Source: Tetragonia tetragonoides
Taxonomy: Eukaryota > Streptophyta > Magnoliopsida > Caryophyllales > Aizoaceae
DNA: 64,000 nucleotides
Reading direction: 5' to 3'
Assembly (NCBI GenBank): GCA_038025085.1
Contig: CM076147.1
Location: 44,786,766-44,850,765 of the forward strand
How positions within the stretch are numbered: the first letter of the stretch is position 1; every line of letters starts with the position of its first letter. The notes under the pieces were generated by a model. It was given only the letters and a program-made list of their open reading frames with translations. It did not search any database and had not been told where the DNA came from. Below, piece after piece: positions 35,286 through 47,837 of the stretch. Position numbers and translations under genes: made by a program.

Positions 35286-37757
35286 TGATCTCACACAAAT
35301 TTTTATACCTTTTCCCTCATCATGGACCCTCTATTTTGGTGGGCCCCTTTTGCTGATCTGCATGTGAAAGCCGTTCGATAGTAAATTTGTAACTTTGAGA
35401 ATAAAAAATTGTTGTCTGTTTTTTTTGTTCCTTTTTTTTGGCTTCATCCTATTTTCCAAACAAATCATCATTATTAGTTAAACTAAAATATGAAAATATT
35501 TTATTCTACCACCTTAAGTTAAGATAGAAATTCTTTAATTTGAGAAGAATTTATGTTGGAAGTTCAAAGCATGTATTTGATGTTGGAGTGGGTGTTTGTT
35601 GGTTGTTATCAAATGGGTAGAGGAAGCAAAACTTTACCCGTAACTTCACACATAATCATCATCCATGAATTCATCAATAATACAAAAGACATAAAATTCA
35701 ATTAATATAATATTTATTTGAAAGTGATAGTTAAATCATTTAACAATCTTTTCAATTTGTGCCCATGGACATATGTTAACCCTTAATGAAATCTATGGAC
35801 GTTGTAAAATGAGTTGTAACTTTTTTCCGCATATAAGTCATTTTTTATTATTTTTTTGTGGATTCTATAAAAACAAATTTGACATTAATAGTTTTTCTAC
35901 ATTTATAAAAATAATTATAAAAATAAATCTCGTATGAGTACTTTTTATGACAAAATAAATCTACTTTTTATAACAAGCCAAATATTATTCACTTAAAAAA
36001 AATTAATGGAAATATTTTCATATTATAAGATCAATATAACTTTTGTTAGTAAATTAATACTCAGTTTCCTATTAAAGGTCAGCAAATTTTGACCCATTCT
36101 ATTGGTTTACGGACCCGTACATATATGATGGATATCCTAAAAAATAATACTGTGATGAATATGTTGAGCAACTTCAGAAGAATTTTCTTACCCAAAAAAA
36201 AAACATTTTAGATTTCTCATAAATTTCATAAGAGATTTGGATTTCCATATGTTGCCATGTTTTGTATTTAGGGGTCACAGACAATCGTGAGGGGCAGTCC
36301 TACAGCCCTTAAAAAGATCCTAAATAAGGTCGAGGACTATCTTAGAGCAGGCCGCTCCCTATTCGAACCTACTCCTCCACCCCCAACTCCGAGTTGACGG
36401 TGGACTCGGTCAACGGTGATAGTCAGTTTCTAGTGACTTAATAGAATTCCACACCTATGCACAATTCAACCAACTGTTCGACCTTTTCAGGGAGTTGGTA
36501 GTGCTTTTCGATGCGTGGTTCAAATTGGCTATCACGTTGATAATTAACCTTGCTATTCGACAAGGTCTTTTTGGGCGTTGAGTTGGGATCGTGGTTTCCT
36601 TTACTTTAACGAGTAGGGTGCGAGGGGGGTTTGAATACTAGTAATTCGAAAAAAAAACATTCATTCGATTGATGTAAACATAGTACAAACGGGAGGATTT
36701 AATGGAGTATGATACACTAAGTTACGTTTAATCTACTCCTAAAACTACACTACACTAGAGACTACATTACTCTACTCCTAACACATATTTGCGATGAGAC
36801 TCAGTCTGATCTTCTTCATTGCTCCGTCGATCCTATTTATAGGAAAATAGGAGAGTCCTTGGTCCTCTAGTAAGTAGTAACCGCTCATTATTCAATCATG
36901 GGTGAAGTGTAGTCAACCACTATCCCATATCCTTCTTTGAATGGTTAACACATTCACTTCATGGGTAGTGCTTAATACCATGACTAGTGTATTAGTGGGT
37001 AGTGGTAGGAGATAATGGAAGTTGTGCATTTTAACCACTATCTTTATTTTATAAACAATAATATATTTTCGTAATATATTTTATTCGAGTTGTCAATCTA
37101 TTTGAATATCCCGGTAGATTATTTTCGAGTGTAACACCATAAGATACAACTTTCCATAAAAATCCCGCATAGCCTTAAATATAGGGGTAAAAAAAAAGAT
37201 ATATTCCAATAAAATTTCTTTGTACTCCATTGATTGTTTTACTATCTTCAAAACAATGTTTAGTCGCTTTATTACAGCAATTATGGCCGAATACAGTGGA
37301 CGTACGTAGATATGGTCAAAAAACAAACACACCAAAGAAGAAAACAAAAAAAATACTGGAAAGGGTAATAAAGTCACGGTATCATAATTTTCAATTAATA
37401 AATACGTATAAATTCTTTTATTTATTACCAGTGCTCTGTTTTTTCCCCATCCATCATAAATAAAAAGGTGTGTAGCAAATGCATCAAATCCAAACTCCGA
37501 AGGTGGGAGTTTGAAAGCAAAGCTCGAATTTTTCACAAAAAGTTTCCATTTTTCTTCTTCTCTTTCTCTGTATTCCACTACTAATTGAGTGATTTCTTTT
37601 TTTTTTATTTATTCTCTCTCCTCACTTCATATATCAGCTTGAAATCTGCCCAAGAACTGAAAAGGGTTCATTAGGATCCCATTTATAAAGGGACCCACCT
37701 TAGATTTTCTGTGAATTTTTTGCTGAATTTGTGGTGGGTTTCTGTCCCTTAATCGAA
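35286..37757. other. Intergenic DNA and SEC14-like gene leader
   Basis: AT-rich, with no convincing gene. A GC-richer block at about 36270-36640 looks like a decayed insertion that I cannot classify. The last 150-200 bp are presumably promoter and 5' UTR of the SEC14-like gene. A 161-codon minus-strand frame at 37093-37578 has no recognised domain and AT-driven composition. Confidence 0.45.
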
Positions 37758-40700
37758 ATGGGTATTGCCAATGACGATGCCATCAAACAGTTCCAGTCTT
37801 TGATTGAAGGAGGTTAGTAATTTTTTTTTTTCTTGAATTTAATTTTTTTTAAGCGTGATTTCCACCATTATTTTGTATAGTATGTAGTTTTCTAGTTCTG
37901 ATCTTGACCTACCCTTTATTATTTTCTCAAATGTGGTTTTTTGCAGCTGATGAACCACTGAAGAAGACTTTCCAGGTCATTTTACTGTTTTTACTATGTT
38001 CTCAGAAGTAATTTTTTTCCTGCTTCTGAAATTAAAGTTCCCCTGATCTGCTTGTGATCTTTGTTAAATTTGATGAACTGGTTTGTTTAAATCTATACTC
38101 TGTCGGTGATTTATGGTACTGTGTATGTGAAGGCTGTATTTTTTTTAATTTTTTTTTTTTGGTTTGATGATTGATCGAATTAGTCAAAGTTTCACAATAT
38201 TGACTTTTCTGGCGTCTGCACTACTAAATGAGTGCAGGTGTGAGTGAGAACTTTGCTAATAATCTCCTCTATGTTATTGAATTTTCTGGTTCCAAAAACT
38301 TATTTTTGGTTTTTATTTTTGCTCCAGTGTACCTGATCCTGTAATCTGTTATTGTCCGGTTGATTGAGTGCTCAATTATGGCCACCGCTCCAAATTTAAT
38401 AGATCTGTTTATTTTTGTGCATTTAGGTAGATTTTGGGGATAATAAGCTCTGTTCAGCAATCACAGTTCTGTAGTTTTATATCCCCTAATGTGCTCGTTC
38501 TTGTAGTTAAGGAGGTCTATAGACTATAAATAACAGTTTTGTGAATTGTGATGCAACAACGAAAAGTTTGATTTAGCGCGTAGAATTCAATCCTTGATAA
38601 GTCTTCTAGCGAATTAATTGATTACTGAAAGCATCAATGGAAACTTAAATTTCTCCTTCAAATATGAAGGGTATTTTAGCTTTTTGTTATAAAATAATTC
38701 TGCCTTCTTAGTTTAGGAGTTCCTAATTCATCAGCTGCTTTATGTTCTGTGGTCTATTTCAGAATATGCATCAGGGATATCCAACTGAAACTTTAACTCG
38801 GTTTCTGAAAGCTAGGGACGGGAATGTCGATAAAGCTCACAAGATGGTAAATCATATTGAATTCCTATGACCCATTGTTTAGTTTTTTATTTAGTTGGTG
38901 ACGAGGCTGAGTTTCTGCAGTTGATGGACTGTTTAAACTGGAGGGTACAAAATGAGATTGACAATATATTAGCGGTAAGTTGTAGCAGTGGATTTATTGT
39001 TTGAAGTATGTTTATGCAGTTGCATTAACTAAATTAACCATCTTATTTTAAAAGAACACATCCTTCTTTCAGCTTATCGTGCTGTTAAGTAGCATGTAGG
39101 TATGATCTAATTTCAGTTCTTTGATGTCCTTAGAAACCAATTGTTCCTGCTGAGCTGTATAGGAAAGTACGTGACTCCCAACTTGTGGGAATGTCGGGTT
39201 ACTCGAAAGAGGTGAAGCTTCCTTTCTCATATGTCGATTCTTCTTTCACTTATGTTCATTAAACCATTTGCAACATGTGCCTTCAACAAGCGGACTCTTT
39301 CATGCCCCCTCAGACTTAACAATGGTTTCATATTTTTCTGTTCTAATCAGGGTCTTCCTGTCATTGCTATTGGCGTTGGACATAGCACATATGACAAAGC
39401 ATCCGTAAGTTGAATTCCATTTTCTTTCTTAGGGAAGCATACTGATAGAAAGTGAGCATGAGATTGCATTTTTCTCCCTCCCTTTATGTTCTTGAAACTT
39501 CACCCAGTCTGCAATTTAACAAATTCAGTAAAAATACAAGGAAAAAAATTAAGGAATTTGGAAAGTTATTATGATGGTTACTTGGCAACGAGTCTTTCCA
39601 GCTAAGATCAAGTAGACTCCTTATCAATCATGCATTTTGCAACACATCACAATATTGTCCATTTTGACCATAAAGATTTCTATTGTCTTTTTGTATTGCT
39701 AATATCCTTATCTATCTTTACTTAAGCACACCCCATGAGTATTGATGTGCATCATATGTCTTTATTTTAGGTCCACTGCTATGTGCAGTCACACATCCAA
39801 CTGAATGAATATCGAGACCGTGTGATTTTGGTAAGCACAATGCTATGGTGGTTGCATATACAGCATTTTCACATCATTTGAATGCGTGGACAAACTATTT
39901 TCTCTTGTCTTGCAGCCACTTGCATCAAAGAAGTTTGGACGGCCTATTAGTACCTGCGTGAAGGTTCTTGATATGACTGGTTTAAGGCTATCTGCCCTTA
40001 ACCAGATAAAGGTGTGTTCTGATAGTTGCCGAATTCATATGTTTCTTTTCAAAAGTTTCCTGTTAGCTATGTAGAGAAGGGAGGAATGGAAGGAGGGAGT
40101 TGGTGCGGGAGGACAGTTGGTTAAATGGATGCATACTTGGAGTGTTTTTTTGAATTCCAGTGGTTGGTTACCTCACAATCTCAAGTTTAAGGTGACCTCC
40201 CGTGCCAATCAAAAGTTCTTGTCCTCTGGTTTACAAGTTTCCTCTGATTTACTTGGTGAGGCCATTAGGACCTTGCTGAAGTGGAATGACTGTTTGTCAG
40301 TGATAACAAGTAACCATGGGGATGAAAATATGTATTTGCTTTCCCTTTCTTGGTTCTTGATATTGTGCAGTGTCCGGCAGTATACTTGCGATTTTGAAGT
40401 TAAAGAATCTCTTGTGGTGGCAGTCATTTCAGTTTACTTTCCTGGGGTGTCATTACATGTTCCACACTGACGCCTTTTCTTTTCTCTCTCCTTTTTTTTT
40501 CACTAAATTTTTTTGCTGCCATATAACATTGGTTTTGTTGCTGTTGATTGGTTCTACGTAAACATATGTCATTCATGTTTTGCAGCTGCTGACTGTCATA
40601 TCTACCATTGATGACCTGAACTATCCAGAGAAAACAGATACCTATTACATTGCCAATGCCCCTTATATATTTTCAGCATGTTGGAAGGTTTGCCCTTTAT

Positions 40701-42027
40701 GGCTCTATCTTATTCCTTACAAGAGAGTAAATGGTGCCATTCTATTAATATCTAGAGCTAAACCTTTGGCTGATGGCAGGTTGTGAAGCCTCTTTTGCAA
40801 GAGAGAACCAGGAAGAAAATTCAGGTTCTTCAAGGATGTGGACGGGATGAGTTGTTGAAGGTAAACCATCTATGATCTAGTTGATTTTGATGATATACAA
40901 GTAATACAACTTCCTATGTAGCCAAGCTACTACTCTTGATATTAACTCTTTGCTGTCGATTTATTTTGTCTGGGCCTGCCATTCTTCTAATGTGATATGC
41001 TGCTTACATCTGAAAAAGTGAACAACAAAAGTGCTGCTTCTTGTTTCGCATTTGCACCCCAAAATAAAAGAACTTTACTTCTAGCTTGCTATTATTGTGC
41101 TGACTGCTGAGGATGGAGGCATTGCAAAGTTGACTGCATGCAGTTTTTAGTTTTTCCTTAGGTTTGTTTGTGTCAATTTCTTCTGCGTGGATAACTAGCA
41201 AAGTTTGGCGTTTACAATTCTGTTCAAGACTTGTTCTTAGTGGGATGGAGCAGTAATGGTTGCTAGGATATGTTTTATGCCTGTAGGAGGCCAGATCTCA
41301 ATTGTTCGTCTTGAGTAAAGCTGCTATAATGGATCGATTTTCTCATGTTCTTGTCAAGATCAAGGTCTAATGGTGTTGTCGGGCATAATGGGCAGTTGTT
41401 AGAGTGCCTAACCAAGGCGCAAAAAACTAGTCAGTCTTTTGATTGCAACTTTGCAAGTCAGCTGTGCACCACATTCCATAAAAGGATAGACATACAACTG
41501 CTTACATAATGCGGCTAGTCTAAACGAACCATGGTCTCAACCTTAAATATATTTTGCCTTTTACTATGAGACGTTTGTACTTGAGTTGCTGCTCTAAGGG
41601 CCCCTTTGTATTGTTTAGTTTGGTTAATTGTCCTGTTATGAAACGTCCCTACCTAACTAATATTTCAACTACGGCCTGAATGCAGATTATGGATTATGCA
41701 TCTCTCCCACATTTTTGCAAGAGAGAGGGATCTGGATCATCTCGACATTCTAGGAATGGAACAAACGATAATTGTTTCTCCTTCGACCATTCCTTCCATC
41801 AAGAGCTATATAATCATGTCAAAGAGCAAGCTGCCTTGACAGATTCTATTAAGCTGCTGAAACAAGGTTCCTTCCATGTTTCATTCCCTGATCCTGACCC
41901 AGACGATGCCAAGATTGCTCAGACCATAGAGTCCGAATTTCATAGATTGGAGGATCAGAAGGATCAGAATGGGCTTGCCAGGTCGCTCTCCAAACCGCTT
42001 AGTGAACTAGACATCAAAATCAACTGA
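37758..42027 (+). CDS. SEC14-like (CRAL-TRIO) phosphatidylinositol transfer protein
   Basis: By family binds and exchanges phosphatidylinositol and other lipids between membranes. Eleven exons join in frame: 37758-37812, 37947-37975, 38763-38846, 38921-38974, 39134-39211, 39351-39404, 39771-39830, 39916-40011, 40586-40687, 40780-40860 and 41686-42027, giving 344 residues. The N-terminal CRAL-TRIO helix region reads TETLTRFLKARDGNVDKAHKM (about 34-54), then the lipid-pocket part with VKVLDMTGLRLSALNQIKLL, YYIANAPYIFSACWKVVKP and the end of the fold near DYASLPHFCKREG. A hydrophilic C-terminal tail of about 100 residues follows; there is no GOLD or nodulin domain. It is close to a short Arabidopsis SEC14-like protein (At1g55840, from memory). 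The start is the first ATG after an in-frame-free leader. Confidence 0.92.
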
Positions 42028-42935
42028 GAGCAGCCAACCTAAAGGTTTTACAACCCCTTGTCCGTCTCCAAATCACCTATGCATTGACCACAAATGTCCA
42101 TTCATTACCCCATCTTTGACAATGTAATACCGATGCTTTGCATCACCTTGATGCAGGCTCGATGGATGTGGTCTAGCATGACAACCCCGTGTAGTGGCAG
42201 AATTTGTTTCTTTTACTTTGTAATGTTAGGCATGAGAGAACAAGAGCCGTTCATATGCAGCTATATAATTTATTTCAGCCACTAGATATGTATGTTATAT
42301 ACTTGTATGTTCTTCCTATCAATGTAGATTGGGGTATACTGGTAGGCGATAGCAGCTTTGTAGCCTTGTATTATTTTCGGCTTTTGTGACAGTGGAGTAA
42401 AACAAGTTATTCTAAACTTTTGTCCACCAGGTGAGATTCAGTGAAGGCAAAAGGCAAAGAAGATTGATTACATGGAAACCTTGTAACTCCTGGCTTTCAT
42501 TTAGCTGAGTATAAACGGCAAATCCAATAAAGTTGACAAGCGTTAAGCAGAGAAAACTTAATAAATAGAGGACTGACAAGAAGCTCATAACGATTCTTAT
42601 ATCATTCAAGGATTATCCCATAAAAGTAGCTTCAGCTTTCAAGGGCTAGCAAATTGTAGCTCAAGAATCACAACCTCACATCTGGCCTTGCAGCATGGAA
42701 CCTGTAACCATTGTTGCAATCACAGGGGGGGTTGATTGGGCAGATAGGCTTTATGGTTTTCCGATTTCGACCTCTTGTTAGCTGCATCAAGTACCTTGTT
42801 GATTGCGTGAGAAACTTGACTCGACAACATCCAAGAAGAGCAATCCCTGATGAAAGAATTCTCCATGGCCTGGGAGACCATGGTTGTTAAATTGACACCA
42901 TTGAGAATGTCGGGCAACTTGTTCTGCTTTTCACT
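42028..42935. other. SEC14-like 3' UTR and convergent spacer
   Basis: The first 300-400 bp are presumably 3' UTR. The rest holds no gene. Confidence 0.5.
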
Positions 42936-43046
42936 TTCTTTTTTTTTTTGATAAGTCCTCACTAGTGGTGATGGGGAGACTCGAACTCAGGTCTCCTGGA
43001 AACTCGAGTGAGGAGCTTGCCATTTCGGCTAACTCCTCAACCCCTC
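42936..43046 (-). mobile_element. tRNA-derived SINE, minus strand
   Basis: On the minus strand the B-box GAGTTCGAGTCTCC and an A-box-like GGAGTTAGCCGAAATGG are visible, and the left end is a T-run (poly(A) tail). Similar sequences CTGCTTTTCACTTT (about 42921) and TTGCTTTTCACTTT (about 43050) flank it as a probable target duplication. Confidence 0.65.
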
Positions 43047-43164
43047 TGTTTTGCTTTTCACTTTTTTTTTAAGTTTGGTAAGGAGCCCACTAGGAGGGGG
43101 AGAGGGGATAAATCCTCACTAGTGTTCTGCTTTTCACTTGCAACAACTATTGGAGCTCTATTAT

Positions 43165-43394
43165 TTTTTTATTATTTTTTTTGCTACAAGGACGCATGCA
43201 ATAACCCATAAACCATACGCGCTGGGCAAGCCAACTCATCTTTGATTGGCCGACGGGCTCAAGTAGAGGAGGAAACCCTCCCTACAAAGAAAGGTAGAAG
43301 AGATTTTATTATTCTCCCTACATGAGAATTTGAACTCCTGACCACTGGGTTGTAAAGGTGGAGCACTTACCACTTGAGCTCCCACCTCATCCTT
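43165..43394 (-). mobile_element. tRNA-derived SINE with 20-bp target-site duplication
   Basis: Perfect 20-bp direct repeats AACTATTGGAGCTCTATTAT stand at 43145-43164 and 43395-43414. On the minus strand the insert begins GGATGAGGTGGGAGCTCAAG with an A-box (GCTCAAGTGGTAAG) and a B-box-like GAGTTCAAATTCTC, and the left end is T-rich. An intact duplication suggests a fairly recent insertion. Confidence 0.82.
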
Positions 43395-43724
43395 AACTAT
43401 TGGAGCTCTATTATGGCCACATAACAATATCAAAGCAAGATGAACCCATGTCCATGGGAGATGCCATAAGCAAACCGCCAACGATATCCATTGAATTAAA
43501 GAACAAATACATTAGATAATACATCAATAAGAAACATATTTACACAACATACTTTACAGTAGAATCCTGCTATGTGATCACACGAGGAAAATGAAAATGC
43601 AAACTCCGCATTTTCCCCTTTATGGTGTCTATGTACAGGGGTCCAATAGATTTAAGAAGAAAAAAGAGGGCAAACACTAACAATACAACATTGGAATGAA
43701 CAAGCCATGTAAGACTGGTAGGGT

Positions 43725-45525
43725 CTATAGTTGTTTGTAGCAGCTATATGCAACACCAACAGAAACCGCAGCACAAACAACAGCAAGAGCTGCATAAGTA
43801 TCTTCACGTTCCCAGTTCTCAAACCATGAAGGCATAGCACATACCTTCCGCTTTCCAAACCCCTTGTAGCTGTTATTTCGGGAAAGTTGTTTCTTGCTCT
43901 TCTTTGCAGTTACCTTTGCTTCACTGTCATTGCTATCAAAATATTCTTTTTCTGCAAAGGCAGACCGCTGACAACATGTGGAGTTTCCATTAGCCTCGCA
44001 ACAGCCATTAGTCTCAGGATGAGATCCACATACGGGAGAATTAATCTCCGCCACCTTAGAAGGCTGTCTAATGCTTCTTCCTGCATTGGCTCCCTCGTTT
44101 TGGAGCCTCAACTCTTGCGTTTGTTTCTGATCATCTTCAGATAAACCCATTTGACCCCTGAGATTGGTAAAGTGACAAAGGGGAACTGATAAACATAAGA
44201 CAAATAACACACAGCCACATAGGCACTCAAATGCATGCAGATCTCAGTCAAAATTAAGCCAATTACAAATCAATATGACATCAAAAGCACAAATATTGAA
44301 GCACATTTATCTTCTTGAATATCCTGAGTAGCCAATGAATTAGTGAGCTTTGCCTTTTCACACAGCTTTGGCCACATTATTTTGTAAGAATGGGTGTGAC
44401 TAAGTGTATGCATGCACATGATTGTCTTCAGAATGCTATAACACAGGCTGACTTAAAGGCTTTAATGAACCAAAAGAGCAGTGACCAGGGGGGTGAAAAA
44501 GACAACGCACCTCCATAGCCATTCTACAATCTCTCCCTTCATAATATGCTGCTCAAGCAAACTAGGGACATCATCAGGCGTAACATATCCATACCTGAGA
44601 ACATAAACAAAAGTGGCTCAAAACTACATCACGAGAGTATTATTATTCTGCTAAAAACCTCCATCCTGTAGATTTGAAATAGCCTTACCAGTGCCCAGTA
44701 ACTTCTCCATTAACACCAGGCCCAAATATTATCACATTTCCAGCATACTTGTGGCCACCAACATGAGAGCATGGACTAATAGAGACTTTTCCTTGAAGTC
44801 CATGCAATTCTACCTCTTCCTTGAATCTAGTAACCAAAGGAGGACCACATACACCACAACGGCGATCCCGGCTCCCATGACAACATATAAAAATGTAGGA
44901 ACCTTTAAGCTTCTCTGGATTCCCAGGAAGCCATTCACCATCCTTAATAAGAACCTCTTCAACAAATGTATCAATATCAAAATGTGTCAATCTCCTGCAT
45001 TTCTCAAAAGGGTTGTCATCACTCATCAGCACCAACAATGACAGATGTTACACAAGATATGCAAGCAGAGTCGATAAATAAATCTAAGGATCCAACCAAA
45101 TAAATTGCAAAACAGTTAGAAACCTGTATCTGATCATCTCTGGGAAGATTAATACATCTCCATTTGATGTTTCAGTTCCATCACGTCCCTCGCAGATTGT
45201 TAAGCGGGTCTTCAATGTGCAAGAAATAGAAAATACAACCTCATTAAGTTAAAATTCAGCAGTTTAGCATGCACAATTGCACAGCCAATGAATATAATTC
45301 TAGGTTACAAACAACAAAAACAAACTATTTTCAAGGTAACATTTTAACTGCCTGATCATGTTCAAATTTACCCGTAGGGTAGACCAAGCTCAAATCTAGC
45401 CTCAGTCTTTTCTGAAGGAAAATCTTAAATGGACAAACAAACAACGAGAGGAAACTTCTAAATTAAGAAGAGCTCAATCTCTGACAGTCTGATCTGCCAC
45501 CTTTTTTCACTTGGCACTCAGAAGA

Positions 45526-45586
<61 letters not shown>

Positions 45587-47035
45587 AATACAAATGTGTG
45601 AGTAAATGCACGCATAAGCATGCTGTTCAGACACCAACGAAGTGCGTAATCCACAACAATAGACACCATACTATGCTAGTAATGACTCTAATGAGGATGT
45701 TGGCGGAAGACACTACAAAGAGGTGTGGGCCTAGTCGACCTGTGCTTAGATATTTGAAAAGATCAGAAAAACATAACATATATGGAAGGTGGTTTACGGA
45801 ACTATAATGACATCTTCTGCTTCCGAATTCCGATACATACGTAATATGTTGTCCCATCAGCTGATCTGATGAGATTTTCTTTTATCCTCACAACATCCTC
45901 CATTCAGACTGTCTATAATATATCGTGCATTGGTAATATATCCCTGCTAGTTATTATGAGACACAAGAGTAATTTCTTCACCCTACATTCCTCAACACAG
46001 CATATCCAAGTTACAGCTATGATAACTGCATATACGGCACAGTACTGACAACCACAAGAGTGCCTGTTTAACTACACAGCTCCACCAAAATACACTTCCT
46101 ATATCTCCTAAGAACTAGGTTAAGAAACAAGGTCAGGGTACTTTTAAGAAAATGCCAAGCATCAACCATTTGTTGCCAGAACACCAAAGCAGGAGTTAGT
46201 GGAGGGGGAGTGAAGAAGATAGAGATTCTCATAACCATGTAAGTGCCAAACTTCAAACCTCTAGAATCAAACCATTACTTAATAGGAAATTTTCCACCTT
46301 AGGGCAAGACCCTATCTTTTTCACCAATTTATCAAGAATCACAACCAAATCAAAAGAACATGACAAACTCCGATCACTACAATACAACCAAATGAAACTT
46401 GCCCAAATCAGAATGACCTCAAAACAAAACAACAAAAGAAACCAGACCCAAAATTTGTTACCAGTTTAAGAGCTAGCACAGACCCTTCACCAGGAATCAA
46501 ACATCTTAAATACCCATATCAAAATATACACAATCACAATCAACAGAAGAACACAAACCCAGTTCAATGCAGAAAAAATAAAACTCGCCCAAAATGAAAT
46601 GACACCAAAAGCCCAAACTAAATCACAAACCTCTTTCTTCATATCTCCTTTCCTAGCAGCCAAAGCAGCAGATAAAAGCCTTGGTAACCGATCAAACTCA
46701 GCAGCTTCAATACGAGGGGGCCAATTTCGAGGGTTCTTATAACACAAAAAAACATGGCGATCATAATATTGGACAGTACCCACAACCAGATTTTGTCTAA
46801 AATCAGGTCTAAAGAACCCAAACTCAACATCACTGCCACTACTTCCACCATTAGCGGCGCCGTCATAAAGGATATTATCATTTTGAAAGCTCCCAGAAGC
46901 ACTTCCAATCTGGGTATTATTATTAGTATTATTATTTGGGTCTATAAGAAAACTTGAGCCATCACTTTCAGAGACTGTGATTGGGGATGATGAGGGGTTT
47001 GAGAAGGTTAAAGACTCGTCTTTGCAGCTCGACAT
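43725..47035 (-). CDS. Sucrase/ferredoxin-like (Apd1-type, thioredoxin-like [2Fe-2S]) protein, tail-anchored
   Basis: Five exons on the minus strand join in frame: 47035-46631, 45209-45124, 44994-44689, 44594-44511 and 44157-43725, giving 437 residues. The middle carries the family core: SYIFICCHGSRDRRCGVCGP and then SPCSHVGGHKYAGNVIIFGP, with the Cys and the two His (H-x3-H) that bind the cluster in yeast Apd1. Next is YGYVTPDDVPSLLEQHI. The N-terminus is Ser/Asn-rich. The C-terminus ends in a single membrane segment (TYAALAVVCAAVSVGVAYSC) before a short KQL end, so it is probably tail-anchored. Despite the family name there is no evidence for sucrase activity; a redox role is likely. Intron 1 holds a 60-bp TA run. 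Confidence 0.9.
45524..45584. repeat. (TA)n microsatellite
   Basis: About 30 uninterrupted TA units in intron 1 of the sucrase/ferredoxin-like gene. Likely variable in length. Confidence 0.95.
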
Positions 47036-47452
47036 TTGGTGGGTTTTTGTGTGTTTGTTGAGTGAGTGTGTATGTGGGTCTTTTGAAGGTGAAGAAGATG
47101 TGATGCGAGTATTGGTGAGGGTTTAGTTCAGACTTCAGAGGGCTAATTGTGTAGAAGAAAACGGAAAAATGTGATGTTATATGAATCAATATCACTCATT
47201 ATTCTGTCACAGAATATAAAAGCAAAAGGATTTAAGTATGAATTATTCACGTGCCTATTTTGGGAAGTAGGGGTAGAGAGAGGTGGTGGGAGACTACTTG
47301 TGTTTGAATTGGTGAATTTTGAACTGCTCATTTTTCACGAAATATAGCTGTTAGGTAACTCATTATTATGTCTTAAGTTTTGTTGATTGTTTTTATATTT
47401 GATTTTTGACTCAGATGAACAAGTACTCTAGATTAGTCAATATCACTAGTAG
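47036..47452. other. Promoter and leader of the sucrase/ferredoxin-like gene (minus strand)
   Basis: Sequence upstream of the minus-strand start codon, AT-rich; no sharp motif identified. Confidence 0.5.
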
Positions 47453-47741
47453 GGGTGAGCGCAACCGGATACTCATTAGTGGCGGATTAAAAAAAATTAA
47501 AATATAGGTGTCAAAACTGAATTATTAAATAATATGGGTGCCAAAACTAATTTGATAGGGTATTTTAGCAATAATTTTCAAAAAAAATCCAAAAACTAGG
47601 GTATTTTAGCAAAATTTTCCGAAAAAACTGGTTGCTCGGGACCCCGGCCACCCGCACTGAATCCGTCGCCGATACCCATCAGGTATTGCATTATCCGGAA
47701 CTGAAATTCGATCCATCAGTTCCTAATTATTAGGAATTGGA
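47453..47741. mobile_element. hAT-like remnant with a nested MITE
   Basis: A hAT-like start, TAGGGGTGAGCGCAACCGGA, at 47453 is interrupted at 47477-47670 by a 194-bp insert with ends TAGTGGCGGATT and AATCCGTCGCC (imperfect inverted pair) and 9-bp flanks GATACTCAT (47468-47476) and GATACCCAT (47671-47679). The outer element resumes after it (CATCAGGTATTGCATTATCC), but its right end is not clear. Confidence 0.55.
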
Positions 47742-47837
47742 AATCAGATTTAGTTTACGACTATACTCTTATGTATGCTACTCATGCTACGATATAAGTA
47801 GAATACATAAGAGTATAGTCGTAAACTGAATCTGATT
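47742..47837. repeat. Near-perfect hairpin, 35-bp arms
   Basis: Arms at 47742-47776 and 47803-47837 are reverse complements except for one G:T-compatible position, with a 26-bp loop. It could be a small fold-back element or a microRNA-like precursor; no transcript evidence. Confidence 0.8.

Noticed and set aside
37093..37578. 161-codon minus-strand frame before the SEC14-like gene
   Set aside because: No recognised domain, AT-driven Ile/Phe/Tyr content, and it overlaps the likely promoter. Could only be kept with transcript support.
44691..45041. 116-codon plus-strand frame
   Set aside because: Antisense shadow of exon 3 of the sucrase/ferredoxin-like gene.
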